25,312 bases of DNA from Methanosarcina sp. UBA402 (GTDB taxonomy: Archaea > Halobacteriota > Methanosarcinia > Methanosarcinales > Methanosarcinaceae): assembly GCA_002509325.1 (NCBI GenBank), contig DADO01000037.1, forward strand, positions 10,768-36,079, read 5' to 3'. Below the pieces are notes generated by a model that worked only from the letters and a program-made list of their open reading frames with translations, was not told where the DNA came from and ran no database searches. The position numbers were made by a program, and so were the translations under genes. Each line of letters opens with the position of its first letter. Position 1 is the stretch's first letter. Below, one piece after another: positions 8,230 to 15,389 of the stretch.

Positions 8230-9099
8230 TTACTCCGTACTATTTTGAATTATCCCATCTTTTACCATCACTATCCTGTCCGCATATCCTGCAATTTCCG
8301 GATCGTGAGTAATTATTACAATAGTTCTACCATCTTCGTTGAGCCTTTTAAATATATTTAGAATTTCACAACCTGTCTTCGAGTCCAGATTTCCTGTGGG
8401 TTCATCTGCTAGGAGAATCGCAGGGTCATTAATAAGAGCTCTGGCGATAGCAACTCTCTGGGATTGTCCGCCAGAAAGCTCCCCCGGCTTGTGGCGCATT
8501 CGGTCCTCTAGCCCGACCAGTTTAAGTAGCTCTTTTGCTCTTTCGCGAGAATCAACCCCGCTCCTTGAATTAGCATAAGTAGGAAGCTCGACATTTTCTA
8601 GAGCTGTGAGCCTGGGGATCAGGTTGAATGTCTGGAATACAAAACCGATTTCTAAGCCTCTGAGCCTAGCAACTTCCTTGTCAGATAGCTTATTAATATC
8701 CAGACCTTTAATTATGATTCTCCCTTCCGTAGGTCTATCAAGAAAACCTATAAGATTCATAAGTGTGCTTTTCCCTGAGCCAGAAGGGCCCATGATGGCA
8801 AGGAATTCTCCTTCCCGCACTTCCAGATTGATATCATGAAGGACCGGAACTTCCATATTTCCGAGAGTATAACTCTTTTTGACATCAATAATTTCAATAA
8901 TGGGAACTGCTGTCCCCTGTGTTTCGCTGCTTTGGAAATATCTAGAACGGCCTAACTCACATTCAAACGGCTCTTCGTTTGAGGTGATGTGTTTTTCTCT
9001 CAAGGGAAGTTCTCCTTCAAGTCTGGGACTTTCGGTTCCTGTCTCCAATATTGGATCTCCGGGAGCAGAAACGTCTTCAGTGGATATCTTCGTTTCCAT
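8230..9099 (-). CDS. MacB/LolD-type ABC transporter ATPase (operon copy B)
   Basis: A 289-residue ATPase of the lipoprotein/macrolide export (MacB, LolD) class. Walker A GPSGSGKST is at 104-112, the Q loop is FVFQTFNL, the signature is LSGGQSQRVAIARAL, Walker B is ILLADEPTGNLD and the switch His is in ITHDPE, all intact. The domain is preceded by about 65 acidic, Pro/Glu-rich residues that are unusual for this family. The start chosen is the ATG with GAGGAG 5 nt upstream; an in-frame start 21 nt further up has no comparable site. It would energise an FtsX-like permease, but its own operon's permease is broken, so the permease of copy A is a possible partner. Confidence 0.9.
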   Translation of the reverse strand: METKISTEDVSAPGDPILETGTESPRLEGELPLREKHITSNEEPFECELGRSRYFQSSETQGTAVPIIEIIDVKKSYTLGNMEVPVLHDINLEVREGEFLAIMGPSGSGKSTLMNLIGFLDRPTEGRIIIKGLDINKLSDKEVARLRGLEIGFVFQTFNLIPRLTALENVELPTYANSRSGVDSRERAKELLKLVGLEDRMRHKPGELSGGQSQRVAIARALINDPAILLADEPTGNLDSKTGCEILNIFKRLNEDGRTIVIITHDPEIAGYADRIVMVKDGIIQNSTE

Positions 9100-9157
9100 A
9101 TCTACTCCTCTGTTTTTCAAATACTCGGATCGATTAGTACGTATCTCAGTTACCTAT

Positions 9158-9175
9158 AGAATAGTTGCCTATTCT
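9158..9175. promoter_or_regulatory. Inverted repeat upstream of the copy B ATPase
   Basis: AGAATAG-TTGC-CTATTCT is a perfect 7-bp inverted repeat about 60 nt upstream of the ATPase start. Its position fits an operator over the promoter, but a chance palindrome cannot be excluded. Confidence 0.35.
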
Positions 9176-9320
9176 GATTTTTATCTTTTAGATATCGTAG
9201 TAAAATATTTTTTCAGTGCGTTAAGAACGCAGAAAGATCACATTTTTTCGAAATTCAGTAGTTTTTCAAGCTTAAAATCTATTTTATACGATGATGGGTT
9301 CGGACTCCCCAGAGGATCGG

Positions 9321-9344
9321 GATTGATTGATTGATTGATTGATT
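9321..9344. repeat. GATT tetranucleotide microsatellite, six copies
   Basis: Six perfect GATT units lie in the intergenic region between operon copies A and B. Perfect short repeats like this change length by slippage. No reading frame crosses it. Confidence 0.9.
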
Positions 9345-9461
9345 TGTTAGAGAATAGACAGTCTTCCGAAAGCTGTCTAATAAATGCCTTCTGTTACTCA
9401 ACAATTTGAGCTATCTTGTATTTTGAACGATCCTTGCATTTGAATTATCTATCTTATAAGC

Positions 9462-9498
9462 TGTCAGCGCACTGACAAATATAGTAGTTTACTGTCAG
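9462..9498. promoter_or_regulatory. TGTCAG palindrome with a third half-site
   Basis: TGTCAG-CGCA-CTGACA (9462-9477) is a perfect inverted repeat, and a further TGTCAG lies at 9493-9498. The spacing suggests a dimeric regulator site, in the intergenic region between the two ABC operons. The rest of 9100-9648 holds no gene that can be supported. Confidence 0.35.
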
Positions 9499-9648
9499 CT
9501 TGTCCATAGGCATTCATGTATACTTGCTAAAGACATTCAAGGGATTAATCGTTAAGAAGTTATCTTCAGCTAACCAATACTTAATTAAGTTGATCAAGAG
9601 AAAGGAGCTATTCTTGAGGCAGAATAGCCCTATTCGCCTGATAGATTC

Positions 9649-10863
9649 TTATTCATATCTCAAAGCGTCCACAGGATTCATGCGTGCAGCTTTTCTTGCG
9701 GGGTATAAGCCAGCGGTTATACCTACAAGGATAGAAATCACAATCCCGATCTCGATTAATTTTAAGGGGAAAACCGGAGGAAGTTTAAGAGCACTTTCAA
9801 GAGCGTAAGCTCCAAGCCCTCCGATTGTAGTACCTACGATCCCCCCAAAGAGACTGACCATTACAGATTCCAGCAGGAAAAGGGATAGAATATTAGAATT
9901 GCTGTAGCCTACAGATTTCATTATCCCGATTTCTCTGGTTCTTTCGGTTACGGTAACGAGCATAATATTCATAATTCCTATCGAACCCACAAAGAGAGAT
10001 ATAAGGGCAAGAGCCAGCAGGAAAGAATTTAAAGCATCTCCTATTTTTCCTGTCTGCTCAAGAATTTCCTCCTGATTAAAGACGTAATAAGGTTTTAAAT
10101 CCTCATTATCAATATCTCTTTCCGGGACTCCAAAATTCCGGGCTAATCTGCGATCCACGTCATCTGAAATATCACGAACTTTTTCAGGACTGTCAGCCAT
10201 CGCAAGAAAAGCTCCATAGTCTTTTTCCCCGATCATCTCATTCATAGTAGAAATGGGGATGAAAACTGTTAAATCGTAGTCACTGTCTTCACTTACAACC
10301 GTTGGCTCAGAGTTTTTCAGTATCCCTTTTACCTTAAAACTCTTCTTCACAAGCGTACCGTCCTCCTGTCGAAAAGCGATCTCAACAGTGCTCCTATGGG
10401 AAATGTTCTTACTAAACTTATCATTTGCAATATCATATCCAAGAACAGCAGCGGCGCTATCTTTATCCGTCAGGAAAGTGCCCCTTCCCATTTGCAGGTT
10501 CTGGATCACCTGAAAATCTTTGTTTACTCCTGCAATATTTACGTTTTTAGTTTCTGAAAGATATGTGAGATCCCCACTCATCGTTTTTCTTGGAGATACG
10601 CCGGAAATTCCAGGCGTATTTTTCATGAGGTTGTACTCATTATCAAAGAAGAGATTTGGCTGCTTACTAGATGCAATAATAAAGTTAGAGCCTACAGAAG
10701 AGATCTCATCAGTAAAAAATTGGTTAAAACTGGCACCAAGAGATGCATTAACAACTACTGCAGCTACGCCAATTACTATTCCCAGTGTAGTGAGTGCAGA
10801 TCTTAGCTTAGCACTTCCTATACTCCCAGATGCTATATGGGCTGCCTGTGCAAATTTCATCAT
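9649..10863 (-). CDS. MacB/FtsX-like ABC transporter permease (operon copy A)
   Basis: A 404-residue permease with the MacB layout. One membrane segment lies near residues 23-43 (TLGIVIGVAAVVVNASLG), then a large external domain of about 220 residues. Three C-terminal segments follow, the first with ALALISLFVGSIGIMNIM and the last before YPARKAARMNPVDALRYE, the typical end of this family. MacB-like permeases use ATP hydrolysis to drive mechanical export or lipoprotein transfer rather than forming a classic channel. The gene follows the secreted COG1361 protein by 41 nt. A G-rich stretch (GGGGT) precedes the ATG-ATG start. It is the only intact permease of the two operon copies. Confidence 0.9.
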   Translation of the reverse strand: MMKFAQAAHIASGSIGSAKLRSALTTLGIVIGVAAVVVNASLGASFNQFFTDEISSVGSNFIIASSKQPNLFFDNEYNLMKNTPGISGVSPRKTMSGDLTYLSETKNVNIAGVNKDFQVIQNLQMGRGTFLTDKDSAAAVLGYDIANDKFSKNISHRSTVEIAFRQEDGTLVKKSFKVKGILKNSEPTVVSEDSDYDLTVFIPISTMNEMIGEKDYGAFLAMADSPEKVRDISDDVDRRLARNFGVPERDIDNEDLKPYYVFNQEEILEQTGKIGDALNSFLLALALISLFVGSIGIMNIMLVTVTERTREIGIMKSVGYSNSNILSLFLLESVMVSLFGGIVGTTIGGLGAYALESALKLPPVFPLKLIEIGIVISILVGITAGLYPARKAARMNPVDALRYE

Positions 10864-10904
10864 ATTTTACCCCACAAATATGGTGTCAGTTAACTCTTCT
10901 CTAA

Positions 10905-12146
10905 TTATTGTTTCCTTCTTCTGTAGAATAAGAAGGCTGCAGGGACAGCAATTATAATAAGTCCACTTGCAAGTAAAGTTTTTGAATTAGATCCAGTAGG
11001 TCCCGAAGAGCTTGTAAAGTTTAAGTTCCCTACAGTGTTTGCATGTCTATTAATACCGTTATTGTAGTTTGCAGTAAGGCTCATGTTTATTCCTTCATCC
11101 CTATTTGCAATCCATGAACCGTCTGCCACTGCATTAAACTGAATCGTAAAAAGCTCGTCTGGATTCATTGGTCCTATGAAATATTCCACTGGATAGAATC
11201 TCACGTCTTCAGCTTCTGGCCTTATGCTTACCGATTTAAACTCGTTTGGATGAGTATTTGCCACGTCAAATTCAACTGTAGCTTTCCCATCGACCATTTG
11301 AAGTTCTTTTGAAGAAATCAATCTTATGTTCGAAGAATCGACCTTGAGAGGAATATTCTTTTTGCTATTGTAATCGAAGGAGTTGCCTTCTATTGCAAGT
11401 TCAAAGTTGTGAGTTCCTTCTAGGGCATCCTCTGCAACCTTAACATTGAAAGTCAGTTTTATGCTGTCTCCAGGCCCCAGAAGGCCCATATCTGCATAAG
11501 GAGCATCAAGAACAATTATTCCGTCAGATGTAGGTCTTAAAACTGCAGCCTGGATTCGGGCATTGGTATCAAAGTCAATCCCTCCAATCGTGACAGTCGG
11601 AGTAGTTGCAGTGTTCGTAAGAGTTACAGTGACAGTACCCCTGTCTCCTGGCATAAATACCTGAGGGTCCGATACAAATTCCTTCAGCTCAACTGTCCCC
11701 TTGCTGTTAAATGTTTCAGTACCTATTCGGATATCAAAGCTTTTTTCACTCCAGGGATTGTCTTTGCCTGTTTTAGTCCGGACGTCAATAGAGCGCACTC
11801 CTTTCTGCGCATTTTTGTCTACAAAAAGGTGAAATTCCTTTGTAGCGGTCCTGCCAGGGTAAAGAACTCCAACGTTTTTCACGGCATTTGCCTCGGAGTC
11901 AAGAGAAAAAGGATATTGAGGCACAATCTCGATGTCAACATTGTCAGCTTTATCCCCCCCAATATTTTCCACCTGGATGGTCAGTGTCAGATATTCTCCT
12001 ATTTTTGCTGGATAGGGATTTGTTTCGACTATTGTGACTTTCAGGTTAGCTCCCCCAACAGCTGCAGAAGCAGGAACTGCAAAAAGAGAGAAAACCAGAA
12101 GTAACGAAAAAAAAGTTGCGACAGAATTCTTCTTAATTATTCCCAT
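10905..12146 (-). CDS. Secreted COG1361/CARDB-like protein of ABC operon copy A
   Basis: A 413-residue exported protein, paralog of the one at 6924-8180. The ATG follows GGGGGA by about 6 nt. The signal peptide ends FAVPASA near residue 28, beta-sandwich CARDB-like modules follow, and a C-terminal membrane segment (LLASGLIIIAVPAAFLFY) ends in RRRKQ. The coding sequence aligns with its paralog without any gap for about 1 kb (offset 3966 nt). It differs at only about a dozen sites in the best 700 nt by eye, whereas the signal-peptide start and the last 70 residues are clearly different. It sits 12 nt after the ATPase gene and 41 nt before the permease, so the three form one operon. The role is inferred from context: an external component of the exporter. 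Confidence 0.85.
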   Translation of the reverse strand: MGIIKKNSVATFFSLLLVFSLFAVPASAAVGGANLKVTIVETNPYPAKIGEYLTLTIQVENIGGDKADNVDIEIVPQYPFSLDSEANAVKNVGVLYPGRTATKEFHLFVDKNAQKGVRSIDVRTKTGKDNPWSEKSFDIRIGTETFNSKGTVELKEFVSDPQVFMPGDRGTVTVTLTNTATTPTVTIGGIDFDTNARIQAAVLRPTSDGIIVLDAPYADMGLLGPGDSIKLTFNVKVAEDALEGTHNFELAIEGNSFDYNSKKNIPLKVDSSNIRLISSKELQMVDGKATVEFDVANTHPNEFKSVSIRPEAEDVRFYPVEYFIGPMNPDELFTIQFNAVADGSWIANRDEGINMSLTANYNNGINRHANTVGNLNFTSSSGPTGSNSKTLLASGLIIIAVPAAFLFYRRRKQ

Positions 12147-12158
12147 ATACTTCCCCCT

Positions 12159-12791
12159 TCAATTGTATTGAATTATTCCATCTCTTACCAGGATAACTCT
12201 ATCAGCATGTTTCACAACTTCAGGGCCATGTGTAAAGATTACTACTGTTCTCCCATCGAGATTCAAACCCATAAATATTCGAAGGATTTCGGCTCCTGTT
12301 CTGGAGTCAAGGTTTCCAGTGGGCTCATCCGCAAGAAGGATCGCAGGGTCGTTAATAAGTGCACGTGCGATTGCGACCCTCTGAGACTGGCCTCCTGAAA
12401 GTTCTCCTGGTCTGTGATGTATGCGATCATGTAGTCCCATAGTTTCAAGGAGTTCCCTTGCAAGCGTCCTTGGATCAATATTGGTTTTCGAATTAGCAAA
12501 GGTAGGGAGCAAAACGTTTTCAAAGGCAGTCAGACGCGGAACAAGGTTAAATGTCTGAAAAACAAAACCAATTTCAAGCCCCCGCAGGCGAGCAAGTTCT
12601 TGATCTGACATCTTATTGAGATCCCTCCCTCTTACAAGAATCTGCCCTTCCGTAGGCCTATCAAGGCAACCTATAAGGTTTACAAGAGTACTTTTTCCGG
12701 AACCTGATGGGCACATTATAGCCAGAAATTCTCCTTTTTTAATTTTAAGATTTACATCTGAGAGACCGGGAATTTCAAGATTCCCAAGCAT
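12159..12791 (-). CDS. MacB/LolD-type ABC ATPase (operon copy A), altered and possibly 5'-damaged
   Basis: A 210-residue ATPase close to the one at 8230-9099. The signature LSGGQSQRVAIARAL and Walker B ILLADEPTGNLD are intact. Walker A reads CPSGSGKST, so its first Gly is Cys, and the segment after the switch His reads THGPE where the paralog has THDPE. The homology continues upstream of the first ATG in the same frame (VVEVSNVRKSY, then LPEYRLP) for about 35 codons, back to a stop near 12900, with no ATG, GTG or TTG. The usual first strand of the fold is therefore encoded but has no visible start. Translation from the ATG at 12791 would lose that strand. It may be a decaying gene, use a rare start, or be served by the copy B ATPase. 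Confidence 0.75.
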   Translation of the reverse strand: MLGNLEIPGLSDVNLKIKKGEFLAIMCPSGSGKSTLVNLIGCLDRPTEGQILVRGRDLNKMSDQELARLRGLEIGFVFQTFNLVPRLTAFENVLLPTFANSKTNIDPRTLARELLETMGLHDRIHHRPGELSGGQSQRVAIARALINDPAILLADEPTGNLDSRTGAEILRIFMGLNLDGRTVVIFTHGPEVVKHADRVILVRDGIIQYN

Positions 12792-12899
12792 ATAGCTTTT
12801 CCTGACATTGGAGACTTCTACAACTGGAAGTCTATACTCAGGTAAACTACTTTTATTAATAACACATCCCCCTTTTCCAAAGTTACTGAAATACGATAG

Positions 12900-13736
12900 A
12901 ATGAATTATGCTGAGTATTATGCTGAGTAATCTCAATGCTTTTACTTATTATGTAAAACAGTCCATTTTAACTTATGCTTTATTAATTTTAGACTAAAGA
13001 TCCAATTTGAAGGCATATAGTTGCTAACTTCTGGTTTTAAGAACAAAGATTTGAAATCCCAGTTTCAAAATTAATGCTTAACTCTCGACCTTGGCTTTTT
13101 GATGAATTTGCTCGGTATAAAATACGGTTATTTATATTGTATTAAGTGAAGCCTGTTAAAATATAGACAGTAAGAACAGTAGCTATAAATATTTTCATTA
13201 GAGGGGAGATCTCTCCAGAAAATTTATGATTTCCCCCTGGAGTTTAATTAAGATAAATTTGTACTGTTTTCTATATACATATTTTCTGGAAAGCTAATGG
13301 CAGACTAAAATAGCTATACCAATCATTTTCAAAATTTTCTTCTTTAAATATAAGAAAACAATTAATCTTTAGATTAAAATATGAATAGATCTTAAACTTT
13401 TTAACATATTAAGTATAAAAAAAATATATAGCTGTCTATGGAAATTTTACTCTAAACATTTAGTAACTATTATTCATAAGGATATGAAATTCTATTGAGT
13501 TTATATATTTTGGTATATATAGCTATATGCAGTACTGTTGGCTAAATCTTCAAACGGTAGATCTCGAAATAAGAGAAAATACACATATTAATCTTAGTAA
13601 GTAGCTGACAGGGTCCCTGAAATTTGGAGGCTTGATAAAAGAGAATTATACGGAAAGTTTGCAGTCATTGCAGATAAATGTCTATAATAGGATGCAGGCA
13701 CCGCCGTAGGAATTATAAAATATGGAGGAAATAAAC
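12900..13736. other. Long AT-rich region upstream of the micro-ORF array
   Basis: No conventional gene is seen in this stretch between divergent units. It is strongly AT-rich. Multiple TATA-like runs occur, the best at 13500-13531 (TTTATATATTTTGGTATATA), and one of these probably starts the transcript of the micro-ORF array. CAGGG-T-CCCTG near 13610 is a small palindrome. Near 12905 the words ATGCTGAGTA and ATGCTGAGTAA repeat directly. Confidence 0.45.
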
Positions 13737-13811
13737 ATGCTATTTACATTTAACTTTAGCCAGTTTTTCGCGTTCCTGACTGATTTCAGCTTCTCGTTCA
13801 GGTTATTCTAA
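13737..13811 (+). CDS. Micro-ORF 0 of the tandem array (24 aa)
   Basis: ATG to TAA, 24 residues beginning MLFTFNFSQFFAFL and ending FRLF. It aligns without gaps to micro-ORFs 1-3 and shares M1, F3, F5, S8, F13, F19 and F21, but it is more divergent and lacks the final residue. GGAGG stands 7 nt in front of the ATG, the strongest ribosome binding site of the array. An in-frame ATG 15 nt earlier overlaps that site and is less likely. The peptide is rich in Phe (about 40 percent) with almost no charge, so it should be membrane-active or membrane-bound. Function unknown. Confidence 0.55.
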   Translation: MLFTFNFSQFFAFLTDFSFSFRLF

Positions 13812-13913
13812 TTGCGTTTTGTATAGGAAAATTAAATTGACCTTGAACAAGGGATAGAAAGCTGGGGTATAACGGAGGATAAACAAAACAAGGAAAATTG
13901 TGAGGAGTTTAAA

Positions 13914-13991
13914 ATGATCTTCAGTTTTCAGTATTCAAAAGTTGTAAAGTTCTTCTCGGCTGAGAGCTTCAAATTCTTTTACTGCTGGTAA
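13914..13991 (+). CDS. Micro-ORF 1 of the tandem array (25 aa)
   Basis: A 25-residue reading frame starting MIFSFQYSKVVKFF and ending SAESFKFFYCW, then TAA. Fifteen positions are identical in micro-ORFs 1, 2 and 3: M1, F3, Q6, Y7, S8, V11, K12, F13, F14, A16, E17, F19, F21, F22, Y23. GAGGAG lies 6 nt before the ATG. Compared with micro-ORF 3, five codons differ only at a silent third base and four codons change the residue, with no gap. This supports translation. The peptide has a hydrophobic aromatic face and Lys at 9, 12 and 20, as in short amphipathic membrane peptides. Confidence 0.7.
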   Translation: MIFSFQYSKVVKFFSAESFKFFYCW

Positions 13992-14121
13992 TAAAGCAGT
14001 AACGAAAATGGCCTCTTCATTGGAATTGGGATTGGTCCTATAATTTCAGTTGCAGATGGCTGGGGTATAACGGGGGATAAACAAAACAAGGAAAAAACAA
14101 GGAAAACTGTGAGGGGTTTAA

Positions 14122-14199
14122 ATGTTCTTCTGTATTCAGTATTCAAAGATTGTAAAGTTCTTCCAGGCCGAGTACTTTAGTTTCTTCTACAAATGCTAA
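14122..14199 (+). CDS. Micro-ORF 2 of the tandem array (25 aa)
   Basis: A 25-residue frame starting MFFCIQYSKIVKFF and ending QAEYFSFFYKC, then TAA. It shares the fifteen invariant positions of the family and exactly the same length as copies 1 and 3, although the spacer just upstream differs by a 9-nt insertion and a missing A. GAGGGG lies 5 nt before the ATG. The W25 of the other two copies is Cys here and C24 is Lys. Function unknown. Confidence 0.7.
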   Translation: MFFCIQYSKIVKFFQAEYFSFFYKC

Positions 14200-14315
14200 T
14201 TAAGCTATAAGGAGAATGGCCTCTGCGCTGGTGGGAGTGTTCCTATTATTTCGATTGCAGAAGGCTAGGGTATAACGGGGGATAAACAAAAGAAGGAAAA
14301 CTGTGAGGGATTCAA

Positions 14316-14393
14316 ATGATTTTCTGTTTCCAGTATTCAAGTGTTGTAAAGTTCTTCCAAGCCGAGTGCTTTAAATTCTTCTACTGCTGGTAA
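14316..14393 (+). CDS. Micro-ORF 3 of the tandem array (25 aa)
   Basis: A 25-residue frame starting MIFCFQYSSVVKFF and ending QAECFKFFYCW, then TAA. It differs from micro-ORF 1 at S4C, K9S, S15Q and S18C and otherwise by silent changes. GAGG lies 8 nt before the ATG. It is the last copy before the hairpin and T-rich region at 14425. The three Cys residues at 4, 18 and 24 could pair or bind metal, but this is speculation. Confidence 0.7.
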   Translation: MIFCFQYSSVVKFFQAECFKFFYCW

Positions 14394-14424
14394 TTAAGCA
14401 GTAGTGCTTGTGAAAAATATATAT

Positions 14425-14515
14425 GAGGTCGCCTTCATTTCAGGCGAGCTCATCTTTATAATATAACTATAATTCTTCCACTTTTTTACTTCTTTTTTAT
14501 TTTTCTACTATTTAC
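14425..14515 (+). terminator. Hairpin and T-rich terminator of the micro-ORF array
   Basis: GAGGTCGCC (14425-14433) pairs with GGCGAGCTC (14443-14451) with one mismatch and a 9-nt loop. T-rich sequence follows, including TTTTTT runs near 14485-14505. It lies directly after the last micro-ORF, which fits a common transcript end. Confidence 0.6.
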
Positions 14516-15176
14516 TCTTTTGAAGGTCTCTATAATTCCAAATATTATCTTTTAAAATATAAGGGAAGAATCATTGTGAAATTTAAGATTGTTTTTAAAA
14601 AGCCTAAAATTGGGATAATGTGATATTTTTAAGCATTATTGCTTCCTGAAAGAACGTTAATGTCAGGAAAATAAAACGGAAATCAAAGAAGCGAAATTCT
14701 CGGACATTCTATATAAGTATTGCAATAAAAAAACTGTCTCTAAATACTAAAAAACTATTATTTGTAAGGAGTTGTCGTTCTTTACCTTATATATAAATTC
14801 CTATTGTATCTTAGTATTGATGCTCCTGAGTATATTGAATTTGGAACTATAGTGTAAACAATAGATAAGAGATCTATACTAAAATTTTCTATAAATATAG
14901 ATTACCAAGGTCTATTATTTATGGATCTGTAAATCCTAAAGCCTTTTAGCTAAAAATCTCTAAAATTGTTTATACTTATTCGCAAATTCCAAAAATAAAT
15001 CTCCGGGTGGCATGGGCTTGGGAGTGTGAAATAAAAATGGATATTAAAGGGAGGTTGGCGAAAAGAAGGGAGGTTGGCGAAAAGACTTATGCGGAATAAT
15101 TCGAATACTGAATTTAATTGGAGAGAATCATCAGTTTAAATGAGAGATATAAAATCTCAAGAGTGGGGGAATTACA
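14516..15176. other. AT-rich region between the micro-ORF array and the 15.2 kb block
   Basis: No supported gene. TATA-like elements occur near 14788 (TATATATAAATT). A CCTGA...TCAGG inverted pair lies near 14645-14675. A short frame from the ATG at 15037 runs across the 19-nt duplication but has no convincing ribosome binding site. Confidence 0.4.
15047..15084. repeat. Perfect 19-nt tandem duplication
   Basis: AAGGGAGGTTGGCGAAAAG occurs twice, head to tail without a mismatch. The perfect identity suggests a recent slippage event. Confidence 0.9.
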
Positions 15177-15290
15177 ATGTTTTACTACTTAAGTTACACA
15201 AAAATCACTATATTTATACAGATAATAAGGTTTAAAATGATATATATCGGCGGCCAGGGGCTTGGCGGCTTTGGAAGATTCTTTAGGTGA
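15177..15290 (+). CDS. Candidate small ORF, possible divergent member of the micro-ORF family (37 aa)
   Basis: A 37-residue frame with GGGGG about 7 nt upstream of the ATG. Its first 24 residues, MFYYLSYTKITIF then QIIRFKMIYI, align without gaps to micro-ORF 1. They share M1, Y7, K9, F13, F19, K20 and Y23, with similar residues at 8, 10 and 14. The C-terminal part (GGQGLGGFGRFFR) has no match in the array and is encoded by the GC-rich block that may instead be RNA. The match may be chance, given the low-complexity aromatic composition. Confidence 0.35.
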   Translation: MFYYLSYTKITIFIQIIRFKMIYIGGQGLGGFGRFFR

Positions 15291-15389
15291 AGTGGGTTTC
15301 AGATGTTTACTAGTGGCCGTTTTGAGTGGTATCTCGGTACAGGCTCAGACTATGTGCTCAGGCACAGTGTGGCCTGTATCATATTTTTT
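15249..15389 (+). ncRNA. Candidate structured small RNA with terminal hairpin and T-run
   Basis: A block of clearly higher GC than its surroundings ends in a long hairpin. GGTACAGGC (15336-15344) pairs with GCCTGTATC (15372-15380), nine pairs including one G-U. Inside it, TGTGC (15353-15357) pairs with GCACA (15362-15366) around a TCAG loop. TTTTTT follows at 15384-15389, which resembles a transcript end. A 30-codon frame from the ATG at 15304 overlaps it, but its ribosome binding site is too far away. The upstream boundary is a guess from composition. Confidence 0.4.

Larger units (their letters stand above)
13861..14393 (+). repeat. Tandem repeat units (about 200 bp) carrying the micro-ORFs
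   Basis: Three units with periods of 208 and 194 bp each contain a leader box at 13861-13889, 14059-14087 and 14264-14292. It reads GCTGGGGTATAACGG followed by GGATAAACAAAA, then AAGGAAAA-TGTGAGG and the micro-ORF. The box is as well conserved as the coding part. The two inner spacers also share AATGGCCTCT and a GC-richer block before the box. Units look like products of tandem duplication followed by divergence. Confidence 0.85.

Noticed and set aside
13989..14111. Larger protein running through the micro-ORF spacers (frame containing GITGDKQ)
   Set aside because: Stops separate it from the micro-ORFs, the frame is shifted relative to the second micro-ORF, and a TAG interrupts the next spacer.
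15037..15099. 20-codon ORF over the 19-nt duplication
   Set aside because: The ribosome binding site is too distant, and the duplication alone makes its coding look accidental.
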